Part shown: one piece after another, positions 52,401-63,260 of the stretch
Layout of the letters: every line of letters starts with the position of its first letter
How positions within the stretch are numbered: the first letter of the stretch is position 1
Assembly: GCA_963971305.1 (NCBI GenBank)
Contig: OZ020305.1
Coordinates: 46,213,750-46,277,749, forward strand
From: Arcuatula senhousia
Lineage: Eukaryota; Mollusca; Bivalvia; Mytilida; Mytilidae
DNA length: 64,000 nt
Direction: 5' to 3'
Program-made: the position numbers and the translations under genes
The notes under the pieces: generated by a model
Told to the model about the DNA's origin: nothing
Seen by the model: the letters and a program-made list of their open reading frames with translations, nothing else
Database searches by the model: none

Positions 52401-55400
52401 ACTAATTCGAAATTCGGAAGCCCGTGAACCTATGTTACTGCATACATCACATTTTAGAATGGTTAAATATATATGACACAAAAATAGTATCTCGAACACG
52501 TATAGAAGAATTTGACTTATGATTTTACATGAATCATAACCTTGTTTTTTTTTATCTAGATACTGTAATGGCAGAATAATGAAGTTTACTAAGGACGGAC
52601 ATCTTATCAAGCAATGGGGAAAGCCTTCTACTGGTAAGACGACACGTGTCTCATAATATTCAATATAAACAATTGCTTTCATAAACGCAGGAGGTAATAA
52701 AAGGGGGAAATCAGTGAAACACCTTTCAGAAAGAAGCAGAGAGATACCAATGGGGCGAGGCGTTCGAAAGTCAAAAGTCTAAGAGCAAGAATAGATAATT
52801 GGAATTGTAAAATTAATAGATTCAAACGAAAGGTGCAAAAATGGCAGCTGCCATTATTGTAACAGCGAATTTAAATCAAAGACACAAGGTTACTTTGGCA
52901 CAAAAACTTGTTTTCCAAAATCTAAACTTCTTCGTTTTATTAAGGCCCAGTTGAAACAGCAGCAGACGACGAACTGTTTATACCTCACAGTATCACACTA
53001 ATCGAAGAATCTGATTGGATAGCAGTGGCTGACAGAGAGCATGGAAGGTGACGTCATTTTTATTCTTTTTTCATTCAGTGTCTGAAATTATCACTTTTTT
53101 CTTTTCTTTGCTGTTGAAATCACAGGCGTTTGGGTCCAGGATTTTATTTTATTATAAATAACGTGTATATAAAAATTTTCATCTCGCCTATATACTATTT
53201 CCACAAGGCAAGAATGTTTGAAAGTTTTAAAAATAGAACAAAATTTACTCGCGGAAAACCCCCATATTTTCTCATAGAATCAAATGTTTTACATGAAATA
53301 TTGGTGATTCTCTAAATCCTTTCAGTTTAATCTCACAATTGGGAACACATTTATCGTGAAACAATTCGCAATGACTTTGAATCTAATCTTTTTTCCACTG
53401 AAGCGAGCCAAACAAACCACCACGGACGGAAGTAGTTTAAAATTTTAAAGGGAGACAATATTCTTCTACTTTTTCCAATTTTATCATTGAAATAGAATAA
53501 CCACGTATTTATTATCCTTGAACGTCTTTTTGAAAATTTATGGAACACCTATCGAGTCTTTGTATGTACGTTTTATTATACTACCAAATCGTCAGTAAAA
53601 ATATTTCAAATAAAATTGAGTCCACATTTTCCGCCAAATGATTTGTTCGAACTCGCCCAGATTTTACCTTACTGTAGTGTCACGCGGAAGTCCTTTTATT
53701 TGGCGGAATATTGTTTCCCTTGAAAATCTTTGGCCACTTCCGTCCGTGGTGATCTTTTGTTTCGCTTCGTAGGAAAAAAGACCCGATGTGAGATTTATAC
53801 ATACTGACATGCTTTACTTTTGCTTCCTAAAGAGAGTTACAGCTGAAAGGAGTTATAGAATGTTCTAGTTGTTTATGGTAAAAAATATTTCTATAAGAAA
53901 AAAGGGAGTTTCCGTCAGTTCTATTTTTAGAACTTTCAAACATTCTTGCCTTGTGGAAATAGTATTCCCTCTTTTCAGTTAACATAGGTTATCTCCCATA
54001 TGCATGAGTTATCTAACTTTACAGCAGGTATGAAATTTATTTTCTCTGGATTTATTGTTGAAATCCTTTGATAATTTGAGGGGTTCAGAAAGAAAAGGGA
54101 TTTCCCCACATTTAGAGATAGTTATGTAACTTTTTAAAACATTTCCTTTTACAAAAATACTTATTAAATAATCTGCAATAAAAATGTAAACTTTAAAGAT
54201 TTTATATAGTAAAGTTCTTGTGAAATTTAGGGAAATCCCTAATTTCTTTCAGATCTCTCTAGATTTTTCTTTCATTTTCCATGAAAAGAACAGAGGGGTT
54301 AAGAAATTACACCTCCTGCAAAGTTAGATAACTCCTGCTTATGGGAGATAACCTATGTGAACTGAAAAGAGGGAATATAGACGAGATGAAAATTTTCATA
54401 TTGACACGTTATTTATAATACAATAAAATCCTGGACCCAAACGCCTGTGGTTGAAATCACCTTTTAATCCATCATTTTCTTAAAAGCAATGTATGTACTG
54501 TCTTTTCCCATGTTTCCGTAAAAAACAACTGTCATTTTAATTTTCTAAATTTGTAACTTTCTTTTTCCTGTGTTTAAATGTGGTGATATTAAATACGAAA
54601 GAATATGGAATTTGTGCCAGAAAGACACGATCCACATATTGAATGTACAATACAAAATTTCGCTGCGTGTGAAGCGCTTTTCTGGATTAACCTTCATCAG
54701 ACACGCTAGGAGTAAAAACTTTGGAAAACCGGTAGTATATAAGATTTGATAAAACAAAAACACAAGCCAAAAAATATTACAACAATGACCAAACAAATAA
54801 ATTTATCACTTTTTAAAGAAATAGCCAAACGTTGTCAAAAAACATGTACCTTTATCTATGTATAAATATCTTCATTCATTTGTAGAATCCAGATATTCAC
54901 AGCTGGTATTACTGACCCCAATGATACGGGTAGATTCATAAAGAGCATCACAAGTCCAGAATTTGGCAAAGTTTTTGCAGTTTCTTATGACCCAACAGGT
55001 AAACTGCATCTACATGCTCTACACATCATTGACACAAAAAGAGCACTAAATTGTTTGGTTTTGTTGTATTTTTTAAATACACAGAAGTTTTAAAAGAAAA
55101 CAAACGTACAATATTTGAAATCAAATTCCATTCGACAACATGCAAGACACTTATGATTTGAAACTTTCTTATTAAACTATAAAAATATTCCCTCTCCACC
55201 TTCTTATTTCTACAAAGCTGTTATTTCCGTATTTGGTGATTCTCCAGACCAGCTATTTCTTATCATTATATCTTTCCATCTTATAAATGTTTCATATTGA
55301 TATATTATTCAATTATCAATTATCAATTCTAAATTTCAGACAAGATGTTGTATGTTGTAAATGGGGAACTGTACGGCAACAGAGTATCTGGATTTATCGT

Positions 55401-56133
55401 TGGACTTGTTGATGGTGCAATCAGGGGTTCATGGGAACCAAACAACAGTGTAAGTTTGAGGCTCCTCATAGGGGGTACCAGGAATCAAGTAATCAGCATT
55501 TTTTTGCAAATGTAATCAAATAATCATATATTTTTTTAGAAATGTAATCAAAAACTTTTTCCCAATAGGAATCAAGTAATCAAAAATTCATCCTTGGTAA
55601 TCTAATAATCATTAAATATTTGCTCTTGTAATCAAGTAATCACCGTTAAAATGGCCTGGGAATCATGTTATCAAAAACCCCATGAGAAGGCAAAAGTTTC
55701 TATAATCTAACAAATATAATGTATACTCAACACCAATTCCTTTTCTGTCAGTTTCCTCTTATATTTTTACAATAAGTAAACATTCTGAAGTAGTTCTGAG
55801 ATCTGGGAAAAGGCAGAGGTACGACGGTACCAGAATAATACCCTTATCCAAATTTCGTCAAATTTGCATCCCTAGAGAAAGACCAGAATGTTGAAGACAA
55901 AACAAAGTTTGGCAGATAATTTAAAAAGAAAATTTAAAAAATAATACAAGGTTTGGCAAACTGTGAATTGTCATATTTCAATTTTCAAGGAAACTGGTAC
56001 TCTTTTAAGCTTAAGTCTGATGTTCTATTTTCAGGACTTTGTTCAACCTCATGATATAGCAGTGTCACCCGACGGCCATAACGTTTATGTAGGAGAGATC
56101 AGACCAGACAGACTTACAAAGTTCAACAAATAG
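46411..56133 (+). CDS. Stand-alone peptidyl-alpha-hydroxyglycine alpha-amidating lyase (PAL), ten exons
   Basis: PAL cleaves peptidyl-alpha-hydroxyglycine to the amidated peptide and glyoxylate, the second step of C-terminal amidation of neuropeptides. Exons are 46411-46539, 50184-50377, 50958-51077, 51625-51697, 52119-52258, 52560-52633, 52945-53047, 54886-54998, 55340-55449 and 56035-56133, all GT-AG and in phase, giving 384 aa. Exon 1 encodes a signal peptide (MATMYIAVCFVLGIVVSING). The six-bladed NHL propeller follows, with LGQVAGVAV and FHRADRVW (Arg), MPHGITVD and VTDVGLHQIFK, MQPGSDNDHFCKPTDVAV, VSDGYCNGRI (Tyr), IPHSITL and VADREHGRIQIF (Arg), and QPHDIAVSPDG. The three zinc-site histidines of the PHG/PHS/PHD motifs are kept. 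There is no PHM (monooxygenase) domain and no transmembrane segment, so it is a soluble secretory-granule type like insect Pal enzymes, not bifunctional PAM. Intron 1 carries a LINE and intron 7 nested DNA elements. AATAAA lies at 56351. Confidence 0.94.
47703..49158. repeat. 1.45-kb insertion inside the LINE
   Basis: It begins near the palindrome CCGCGAATTCGCGG (47716-47729) and ends near AGTAGTATAG. Its borders are defined by where the LINE reading frame stops and restarts. Inside are AATGCCTGTACCAAGTCAGG (about 47807), a short hairpin at 48080-48108, and AT-rich sequence. There is no transposase frame and no clear terminal repeat or target duplication. Confidence 0.65.
48080..48108. repeat. 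Short hairpin CATGGAAGTAA
   Basis: CATGGAAGTAA-gattata-TTACTTCCATG is an 11-bp perfect stem. Almost the same hairpin recurs at 58398-58427. Confidence 0.6.
49646..49895 (+). repeat. 'GGGAGCGACCATTTGAT' repeat, copy 1
   Basis: GGGAGCGACCATTTGATCTT starts the unit. TCCTGCCTTTTTATTT occurs three times (near 49695, 49803 and 49833) before ATTTCACCATA. A shorter inverted-order copy (TCCTGCCTTTTTATTTCAAA ... ATCAAATGGTCGCTCCCC) is at 62781-62866. Confidence 0.6.
53121..54449. mobile_element. Non-autonomous TIR element with 8-bp target duplication (hAT-like), in PAL intron 7
   Basis: The ends CACAGGCGTTTGGGTCC and GGACCCAAACGCCTGTG are inverted, and the element is flanked on both sides by GTTGAAAT (53113-53120 and 54450-54457). 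Long arms continue inward: ATTATAAATAACGTGT, AAATTTTCATCTCG, CCCTCTTTTCAGTTAACATA and GGTTATCTCCCATA, each matched in inverse at 54300-54440. The left arm is split by the element at 53195-53962. There is no transposase. An 8-bp duplication fits hAT-type transposases. Confidence 0.88.
53195..53962. mobile_element. Foldback element with TA target duplication, nested in the hAT-like element
   Basis: The left arm CTATTTCCACAAGGCAAGAA continues through TGTTTGAAAGTTTTAAAAAT. The right arm at about 53918-53962 is its inverse with one mismatch over about 45 bases. TA lies immediately outside both ends (53193-53194 and 53963-53964), as for Tc1/mariner-mobilised MITEs. Removing it restores the left arm of the host element. 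There is no coding frame. Confidence 0.88.
55455..55685 (+). repeat. TAATCA-rich tract in PAL intron 9
   Basis: GGAATCAAGTAATCA, GTAATCAAATAATCA and GTAATCAAGTAATCACC recur irregularly. It resembles the ends of the element at 32601-35187. Confidence 0.6.
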
Positions 56134-57009
56134 AACAAGAGAAAGGCAGGGGGTTACGATAATCTAGTCATTGTTACAGTGAAATAATTGTTGACTGTTT
56201 AAAAATTTTATTTTAGTTTCATAATAGTATATTTGTGTTACTAGTTTATATCCATTCTCAGTCTTGAAACATAAATAATTTTAAGTAAATTCAAGGGGCC
56301 TTTTGGTAAACCCTAATTGAAAGGTGCATTCCAAACTAATTTTTGTAAAGAATAAATAGTTAGATGATATATTTAAATTAATATACGATGTCATAATGTT
56401 ATTTTGAAAATTGACAACTTTTTCTTTTCATTAACAACGGTTTTTTCTAAAATTGTAACCGGGTGATTTTAATAAAACTTTAACTGGGATTAATGTTAAA
56501 TTTCATAGTATTTATCACAAAACTCAAAACTCAAAACTCAAGTGCTAATAAATAGTATAGGCAAGTACTAGTTTAATGATGGGATAATTTATTTCTAAAT
56601 CCTGGATGGGCGAAAGTCATTGATTGAAGCAAATAATATATATCCTAAGAGAACTGAAATGAATGGGTTGATGATTTATAAGCACCTAATCAACACTAAA
56701 CCTGAGAAAAATGAGCATTTGTCTATTCAGAAAACACAAAGTAAGTCCAATATAATCAATTTTGGTTGATGAAAATATATTTATATATTTACAATTCAAT
56801 GAGGTTTACATTTTTAGTATAATTGTAATTTGACTTATTCCACCGATATTGTTATACTTATTTTGAAAATAAATTTAACTTGATTTTTTCCAAGCTGTTA
56901 TTATTTTAAAGTGATATCACCAGTTTGCAGCAAAGATTAAAGGATACTGGATACAATTGTCATTACTTGGTACAGAAATTTCAGCATATATGACATGACT
57001 TTAATCTAA

Positions 57010-57150
57010 TGCAATTTTAAAGAATCAAAGAGGCACCAATGGGGCATTCAAGCGTCCAAAGTCCGAAGGGGCAACGACGAACCCGGTAAACACGAACAAA
57101 AAACAGCACTCAAGTCAGTCGTGACAAGAGTGAACTCAGGTGCTCCGGAA
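57010..57150 (+). repeat. SINE-like repeat 'GAACTCAGGTGCTC', copy 2
   Basis: AAAGAGGCACCAATGGGGC, then ACCCGGTAAACACGAAC, then AGTGAACTCAGGTGCTCCGG. It shares its 3' block with 27340-27490 and 57735-57880. Confidence 0.55.
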
Positions 57151-57295
57151 TAAAAATAAGTTACATATCACCAAAACTTCATCGTGATAAATCATATTTT
57201 CCACCCAGAACAATTAACTAAACACTGTAAAGATTTTATAGCCCAACCTCTCTAGTGTTATTGTGCTTAGTTCAATCACAAAGCCAACAGCTATA

Positions 57296-57402
57296 TTCAA
57301 ACAAGAATATGTTCAAAAGACATAATACTCCATCTCGCAAGGGCGGACGGGCGAACGGACCCGAATATTATATGCCCCCTTCTTACTTAGATGGGGCATA
57401 AA
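57296..57402 (+). repeat. Short repeat ending ATGGGGCATAAAA, copy 2
   Basis: CAAACAAGAATATGTTCAAAAG, CCATCTCGCAAGGGCGGAC and the end ATGGGGCATAAAA parallel the copy at 6520-6684. Confidence 0.65.
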
Positions 57403-57734
57403 AATGAAAAATGGTTCAGATATGAGGTGTTTTGATTGAGTTGACTTTTTTTGCGTCTTGCTAGTTGGGTCTTCTACATGTAGATTTGTATGCCTCTTGG
57501 GTCATCCTTGTTTTTTTTTGAAAATCAGGCGATTCTTTTATTGACGAAACTTCCGTCTTGCAAAAATTGTATCTTGTCGTGATGTAGATTTTAGTCGACT
57601 TTAAACACAAATGATGTTAATTGCTTTTGATAGAACACTTCAATCAGTTAAACTAATGCATAAAATTTTGAATGAAGCAAAGTTGTACCAAAGGGGTAAA
57701 GAAAACATCATTATACCGAAAAGACAAAATCAAA

Positions 57735-57880
57735 ATCGGTAGATAAAAAATTCATACCACACAACAACAAAAAACACACACATAACAACAAAACCGCATT
57801 CAGCAACGTGAACTCAAGTCGAAAGGAGAGTGAACTCAGGTGCTACGGAAGAGTAAGCAGTTCGATTTAGCGTTGGTCAA
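57735..57880 (+). repeat. SINE-like repeat 'GAACTCAGGTGCTA', copy 3
   Basis: An A/C-rich lead-in (CACAACAACAAAAAACACAC) is followed by AGTGAACTCAGGTGCTACGG and AGAGTAAGCAGTTCGATT. Confidence 0.55.
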
Positions 57881-57905
57881 ATCCGGAGTATGACATTACC
57901 AAAGT

Positions 57906-58380
57906 CTATGTCAAACCAGCATCTGTGCTCATCTGAAAGATAGAAATCCCGTATTTGTCTACAAGCACATGATGCCTTCCGTAAAATTTCTTGAGTGATG
58001 ACAACAACATGGGAGCAACGTACCCCTGTGTTAATAATTTGCTTGTCAGCCGTGTAGCTCTATCAAGGAAGTCGCCAGTAATATTCCCCACATGGTCTTG
58101 AATAACGAATCAATTGTGATACGTAAACTCCATATGCTGGAGCGGACGGAATGTTGCTACACAGAAAAGGTAAGTTGACTATTGGAAAGTTGAAGTCATC
58201 ACTGTTGTCATAGAGCTTTGTACAAAGGCTTCCTCGTGTGCCAATTTCTGTACAAAGCCTTCCTCCTGTGTCAATTTCAGGGAATAGATCCAAATATGAA
58301 GCGGACCTCCTAGAATCTGTAGTGTCTTTGATCTCAAGTTCCTTCGGATATAAGAGATGTAAATAGTCACCAATATTCAT
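57906..58380 (-). pseudogene. Retroelement polyprotein C-terminal fragment, frameshifted
   Basis: The minus strand reads SASYLDLFPEID, then KLYDNSDDFNFPIVNLPFLC and NIPSAPAYGVYVSQLIRYSR in one frame. It then continues in another frame as DFLDRATRLTSKLLTQGY and LKKFYGRHHVLVDKYGIS. I know this order of motifs from many invertebrate reverse-transcriptase-type proteins of mobile elements, where the block is continuous. Here one frameshift separates the halves near 58085. A 30-bp direct duplication (58219-58248 and 58249-58278) also inserts extra residues. It lies 176 bases beyond the stop of the serine hydrolase gene and on the same strand, but belongs to no host gene. Confidence 0.6.
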
Positions 58381-58397
58381 ATAGTATTATATGAATC

Positions 58398-58427
58398 CAT
58401 GGAAGTATTAATTTCAATACTTCCATG
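58398..58427. repeat. Short hairpin CATGGAAGTATT
   Basis: CATGGAAGTATT-aatttc-AATACTTCCATG is a 12-bp perfect stem, close to the hairpin at 48080-48108. Confidence 0.6.
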
Positions 58428-58555
58428 ATGAATCATACACTCCATCTTTTTCAAATTCACAGTGTTCCTGCGAATAATATTAATCAAATAAACAGGTTTC
58501 TTTTTTTATCTTTATTATTTAAAAATGAATTAAGAAATTGTTAACAAATTGGTTT

Positions 58556-61500
58556 TTACTGTTGTATAAAACAAAGGGCAAAGATTAAAACTACAACATT
58601 GAATCTGAGCTCTGCTGCAGAACTTCCAGAACCTAATCTTGAAAATGAAAATGATTCATAAAAAGTAGTTATATTGACATCTTTATATTTATTGTCATCT
58701 GCCTGATTAAAAAACTCCATGATTATAGGCATGTGATAAACATCTCTAAGTGGTGGTTCTAGTTCCACAGAAAAACTAGAACGAGATTGCATAAGTGTGG
58801 CTTTCAAAATTAAGCCATATCTCGCATGTAATGTTCCATTGACTGAATAAATGGTTAAATTTCCATACAGAGGATGGCTATAAAGACCGGTTTGGTTCTT
58901 CCAATCGTGGCTCGAAGCTTGCACATTGACTTTGGTATCTCTCTTTCCTCTTGAGCCTTTCCAGGGTTGAGGGAAAGTACACACCGTCGTTTCATTCAAC
59001 CAGGGTTGGTAACCTAATGTTAAGTCTAACAGGAAATAGAAAACCGGGTCGACACATTCGGAAAACTTAGCCTCCCCGGGTCCATTGTTATAGAAGACAA
59101 AGGCACTTTCTATGTCAGGTATATATGCTATTTTACAGCTGTAACCATAGAGGGATCCCGAATGTTGTACAATTTTGTGACCTGAAACGAAGAAACTATG
59201 ACTGTTTTATTATTTTACACCAATTTAAATCAGCAAAACTAACTTGCAGTTAAACTGTATGCAAAACTTATCGTTCTTTGTAGATATTTTCAAATAAATT
59301 AAGGAATTGTGATACCTTGAAGTTAATAACTTTAAATGGACTTGAGTTAATCCGTCCTAAACTGAAGGTACATCTCAAACTCCTTTGCAGTGGGCTTGTC
59401 CTTCCCGACAAAAATAGGTCAGGATTATCCCACTGCTACAGGCTTTTATGAATTCCATTAAGATTCTTGATATTTTTTTTTAGTTTAATAAATTTTCAAA
59501 ATTTTCTTATAGTTAGTCATGAAAACATATAAAAAAATTTTCTTAGAAGAATTAATTCAATTTGTTGTAAAACCGGTTTAAATGAGTACGCACTATTTCA
59601 AAGTGAAGTAAAGTAGTAGTATTCAGGCTATACTATAAACAATGTGGTTGCGCAATGCATTTTGGTATATGTGAGTACTTTTCACGGTTTTTGATTAAGA
59701 GAGTAGGGGTCAAAAAGAGGTCATTGAAAAGAAGCCCGGAAAGCCTGGTGCAGTGTTTAGTGTACGTACCGTTAGGGACAGGAAATGGAACTGTGAGGAA
59801 TTTGGGTACATCTTAAATGATCTTAAATTCTACCAATTACTTTTTCGTTTTAGGATACACAGTGTCAGAAAAAAAAATTAAAATGCCTAATGCAAACATA
59901 TTTGCAATATTTTTATTTATCTCACCTCTATAGAACGACACGAACCAGCCTAACCCGTATGCATATGTATCATATGTCACTGGAAAGTTGGGTTGGAGAC
60001 TGTACGCAGTTGCCATAAACGCCGACAATATGCTTCTTGGCTCAAATTGGTCCTGAAATACTCTCCGCTCTATAAGTTCGGCACCATTTTGGTCCTTGCC
60101 AGTTGAGGTAATAAGTTTCAGCCATTTTGCCATGTCATTAGACGAGGAACATACACTCCCAGAGGGACCGAATGGATGAAGACTACAAAAGAGTTCTTCA
60201 AATGTCAGTATAACCATATTATTGAAATGAGATCTGATTTACTAGTATTGTTGATAATGAGATTTATGTTATCGGATCATTGATTGTTCCTGAATTAGTT
60301 AGTGCAATACTTGTGTTTTTTGGCATTTTAAATTATTTTTTGTGTGTCCTAGAATACGATTTAGATTGCCATTTAAATCCTAGTACAGTTTAGAAAGTGT
60401 GCGTTGCATGTTGTGTTGTTACCTTTGCTTGTTCATGCTTTTGGTGCAGAATTTGACAATACATGTATTTCGTAATCTTCTCTTATAAAACCTTTTCCAA
60501 CATTTCGCTAGCCTATAGTGCATTTCCCTAAAATATAATTTAATTTAACAAACTTTGATATTACCTATACAATTCTTCAGCAGAAACGTTAAGCGTTCCA
60601 TCCAGTCCAGTAATATATGGAGTTGCAAGTTCTTGTGTATATTCGGTGTCCAGTAATACGGTTGACATCATCTCTAGTGGGTCAAAAAATTCCTCTCGCA
60701 TCAATTGTTCCCATGACTTTTCTGTGACTTTTTCTGCCACATGAGCTGCTAGTACGTATACTATATTATTATAGAAGAATGAATCTCGAAATTCCTGAAG
60801 ACTTGGTATGAAATGAAGATTTCTAAATAGACAAGAAAATAAACATCGTTGTAGTTTTTCAACAGAAATTGACACCTATCTACTATATATACTCTTTGTA
60901 CCTTGTAACACATACGACTGACACCCCAGTCTTTTCTACTTTTGTCTGTCCAATGCAAACTCTTTTTCGTGTAAAATCAAAATGGTGCAAAAGTTTTCCT
61001 TTTTTTAAAGGCCATAGGTCAAATTCAATAATGTAAACCTACCTTGCAAGGGTAAAACTCAGCTTTTTGTCTCGGCGAAACTAAAGTATAGTTTTAAAAC
61101 TAATGTGAAAAGAGCTATTTGTAATTTTTAAGCTTAAAGCAGATGAGATGTGCTTATCATATTTTTGACTTAGTCTCAATCGGTCGGTTGTTTTTTTTTC
61201 AAAGTAGTTTCGTTTAAGTATTGTTTCGTTCGAGTTTCTGATTCCATCTTTTTTGCATTCGGAGCATGCAACAATACATACATTGTTGCTAAATAAAGAT
61301 TAAAAACAAAACTACAGAACTTTGATGATCAATCTCAAAGGTCAAAGAGAAAGACAAAACAAGGAAGACATACCGGAGAAATTGAAGATTGCAATGGTCC
61401 TGACTTGAAATGAGAGTACAACCAACAAAGCTCGCTCTATACCTACTTCATTATATGTTCCCTGGTGACCGACTTCGGGACACCTGACTGAAGCATTAAA

Positions 61501-62705
61501 TCCACAGATCTAAGTCCCGTCCTGTGAGATAATATATCTATCAACGTTACATGGTCAGTGATACAGTCATCGTGGAATCTGTAGTCAGGTCCAAGGATAT
61601 CTTTGATCTTTGAGTTCCAATTCAGCCTGGTTATGTGAGGGTAATGAAAATAAGGAGAAAATATATAAATTTTAGAATAATCATCAACGTAAGTCTTTCA
61701 AAATTAAAACTATGGTAAAATTTCAGCAAAAAACTCTTTACATGATAATTTTTAAATGACTGTAAATATCATAAAGACGCGAAACAGAAATACTACGTAC
61801 GTTTTAACCGAGGTTATATGATAAATAAATTATTTTCATAAGAATTTCCACAACAAATAGGGAAAACATGTCAATAATGAATGAAGCAATATATTTAATA
61901 AGGATGTGATTTAAGATTGGTAAAGTTTTCAAGGTTTTTGTTTGTTTTAAGCTTATGCTTGTATAGTTAACATTCAGTCTGATTCATTAATTGTTCCCTA
62001 CTGTCTCTGCATGGTAGATCTGAAGACATCCCATCTGAAGACCTTTTTCTAAATCCTCTGGATTAATCCTTCCAAAATTTTGGAAGTTGCATTCTGATTA
62101 GTCAATTCAAAAGGTTATCAGAACAGAAATAAGAAGAGAATGTCTTCAGATCTACCATTCAGAGACAGAAGAACAATTGATAGATCTGATTATAATATGA
62201 TCGGTTAGCATTTTGCAACAATGGCCTTCGTACAGGCTCCATTGAACTAGTTCGTGTGGTATTGCTTTCCCTAACAGGGGACGGCCATTTTTCGTCTATT
62301 TAGAAGGATAAGCATCGTTGATTAAGACCATACCTGCAAATTGTGCCAAGAGATAGTCGGATATTGGTCCATGAAATTTTCACCCTTAAAGGTAATTTTT
62401 AGCGTGATATTCATACTTTTGTGAAACTCTTTAGACATTATAAATTTCTATATTTTTGGAAAAAAAAGTACAAAAACACCTCAAATAGAAATAAACGATG
62501 ACGATAAATGTTTTGACAAATGCAATGTATTACTTGTATTCCTTTTTCGAAATAAGTCTCGCTACAAGCATGGCAGTCATAGATTTGGTGACTGAACCAA
62601 GACAGAATATAGTAGAGTTGTCGGCAGGGGTGTTTTTCTCCTTGTTGGCAAACCCATACCCTTTGGCAAATGTTTCTTGTCCTCTTACAACGGCAATACC
62701 AATAC
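58556..62705 (-). CDS. Beta-lactamase-fold (class C/PBP-like) serine hydrolase, N-terminal exon not found
   Basis: Exons in coding order are 62705-62534, 61626-61447, 60822-60565, 60182-59926 and 59181-58556; phases agree (about 497 codons). The first visible exon starts inside the domain (IGIAVVRGQETFAKGYGFAN), so an upstream exon with start and signal peptide is missing from what I can identify. Catalytic motifs are LGSVTKSMTAM (SxxK nucleophile), FFYNNIVYVLAAHVAEK (YxN) and KIVQHSGSLYGY (HxG, in place of KTG). WNSKIKDILGP, TLIDILSHRTGL and GPSGSVCSSSNDMAKWL are family hallmarks. Many invertebrates carry such eukaryotic LACTB- or esterase-like proteins; the substrate is unknown and drug resistance is not implied. 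The C-terminus SSAAELRFNVVVLIFALCFIQQ-like tail (small residues, then about 14 hydrophobic ones, then stop) suggests GPI anchoring. A minus-strand AATAAA lies at 58511-58516. Confidence 0.88.
61988..62181. mobile_element. Foldback MITE between hydrolase exons
   Basis: TTAATTGTTC..CTGTCTCTGCATGG, then TAGATCTGAAGACAT, faces the inverse ATGTCTTCAGATCTACCATT, then CAGAGACAG..GAACAATTGA. The arms are about 40 bases with few mismatches and the loop is about 110 bases. There is no coding content. Confidence 0.75.
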
Positions 62706-62780
62706 CTGTAAAATAAGCAACCATCAAGAAGATAGTGTAGATCATTTGCAATAAAATTTTAACACAATTTTCCATCTTAG

Positions 62781-62870
62781 GGAGCAATCACATCCTGCCT
62801 TTTTATTTCAAATTTCACCATAGCCCCCACCCCCCTCCCCCATAAAAATCAAATGGTCGCTCCCCTATCA
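62781..62870 (-). repeat. 'GGGAGCGACCATTTGAT' repeat, copy 2
   Basis: The inverse of the 49646 unit, with TCCTGCCTTTTTATTTCAAA, a C-rich tract and ATCAAATGGTCGCTCCCC. Confidence 0.6.
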
Positions 62871-62894
62871 CTTTCACTTACTTTTTGTCCCCCA

Positions 62895-63260
62895 CCGCAA
62901 CTGTTGGGCGTCCGTCCGTGCGTGCGTGTGTGGGTGCGTGCGTGCGTCCATCCGTCCGTCACACTTTTTTCGTAACAGATTTCTGACCTACTATTAATCC
63001 TAGGCTTTTGATATTTGGTATGCAGTCTCATATGGTGGGATGCATTTTCAGGTCTGTTGCTTACCTACCTTCTGTTAAACGAGCCGACTTATAAAAAAAA
63101 TTTAGGGTAAAAAATGGATTAAATTTTCGTATCAGATCTCTCAGCTACTTTTTAATCTTAGGCTTTTGATATTTGGTATGCAGCTTCAAGTAGGAGTGGA
63201 TGCATTTTCAGTTCTGTCGCTTACCTACCTTCTGTTTAACGAGCCGACTTAGATTTTTTT
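62895..63260 (+). repeat. Family D repeat, two tandem units with (CGTCCGTC)n leader
   Basis: A CGTCCGTCCGTGCGTGCGTG tract is followed by TTCGTAACAGATTTCTGACC, ATTAATCCTAGGCTTTTGAT and ATTTGGTATGCAG. The core recurs about 152 bases later (CTTTTGATATTTGGTATGCA at about 63165). Both are followed by CTGT(T/C)GCTTACCTACCTTCTG. Confidence 0.75.

Noticed and set aside
60822..61447. Frameshift at a serine hydrolase exon junction
   Set aside because: On rereading the bases the donor is ATGAA|GTAGGT, phase 2, which joins in frame to the acceptor at 60822; there is no frameshift.
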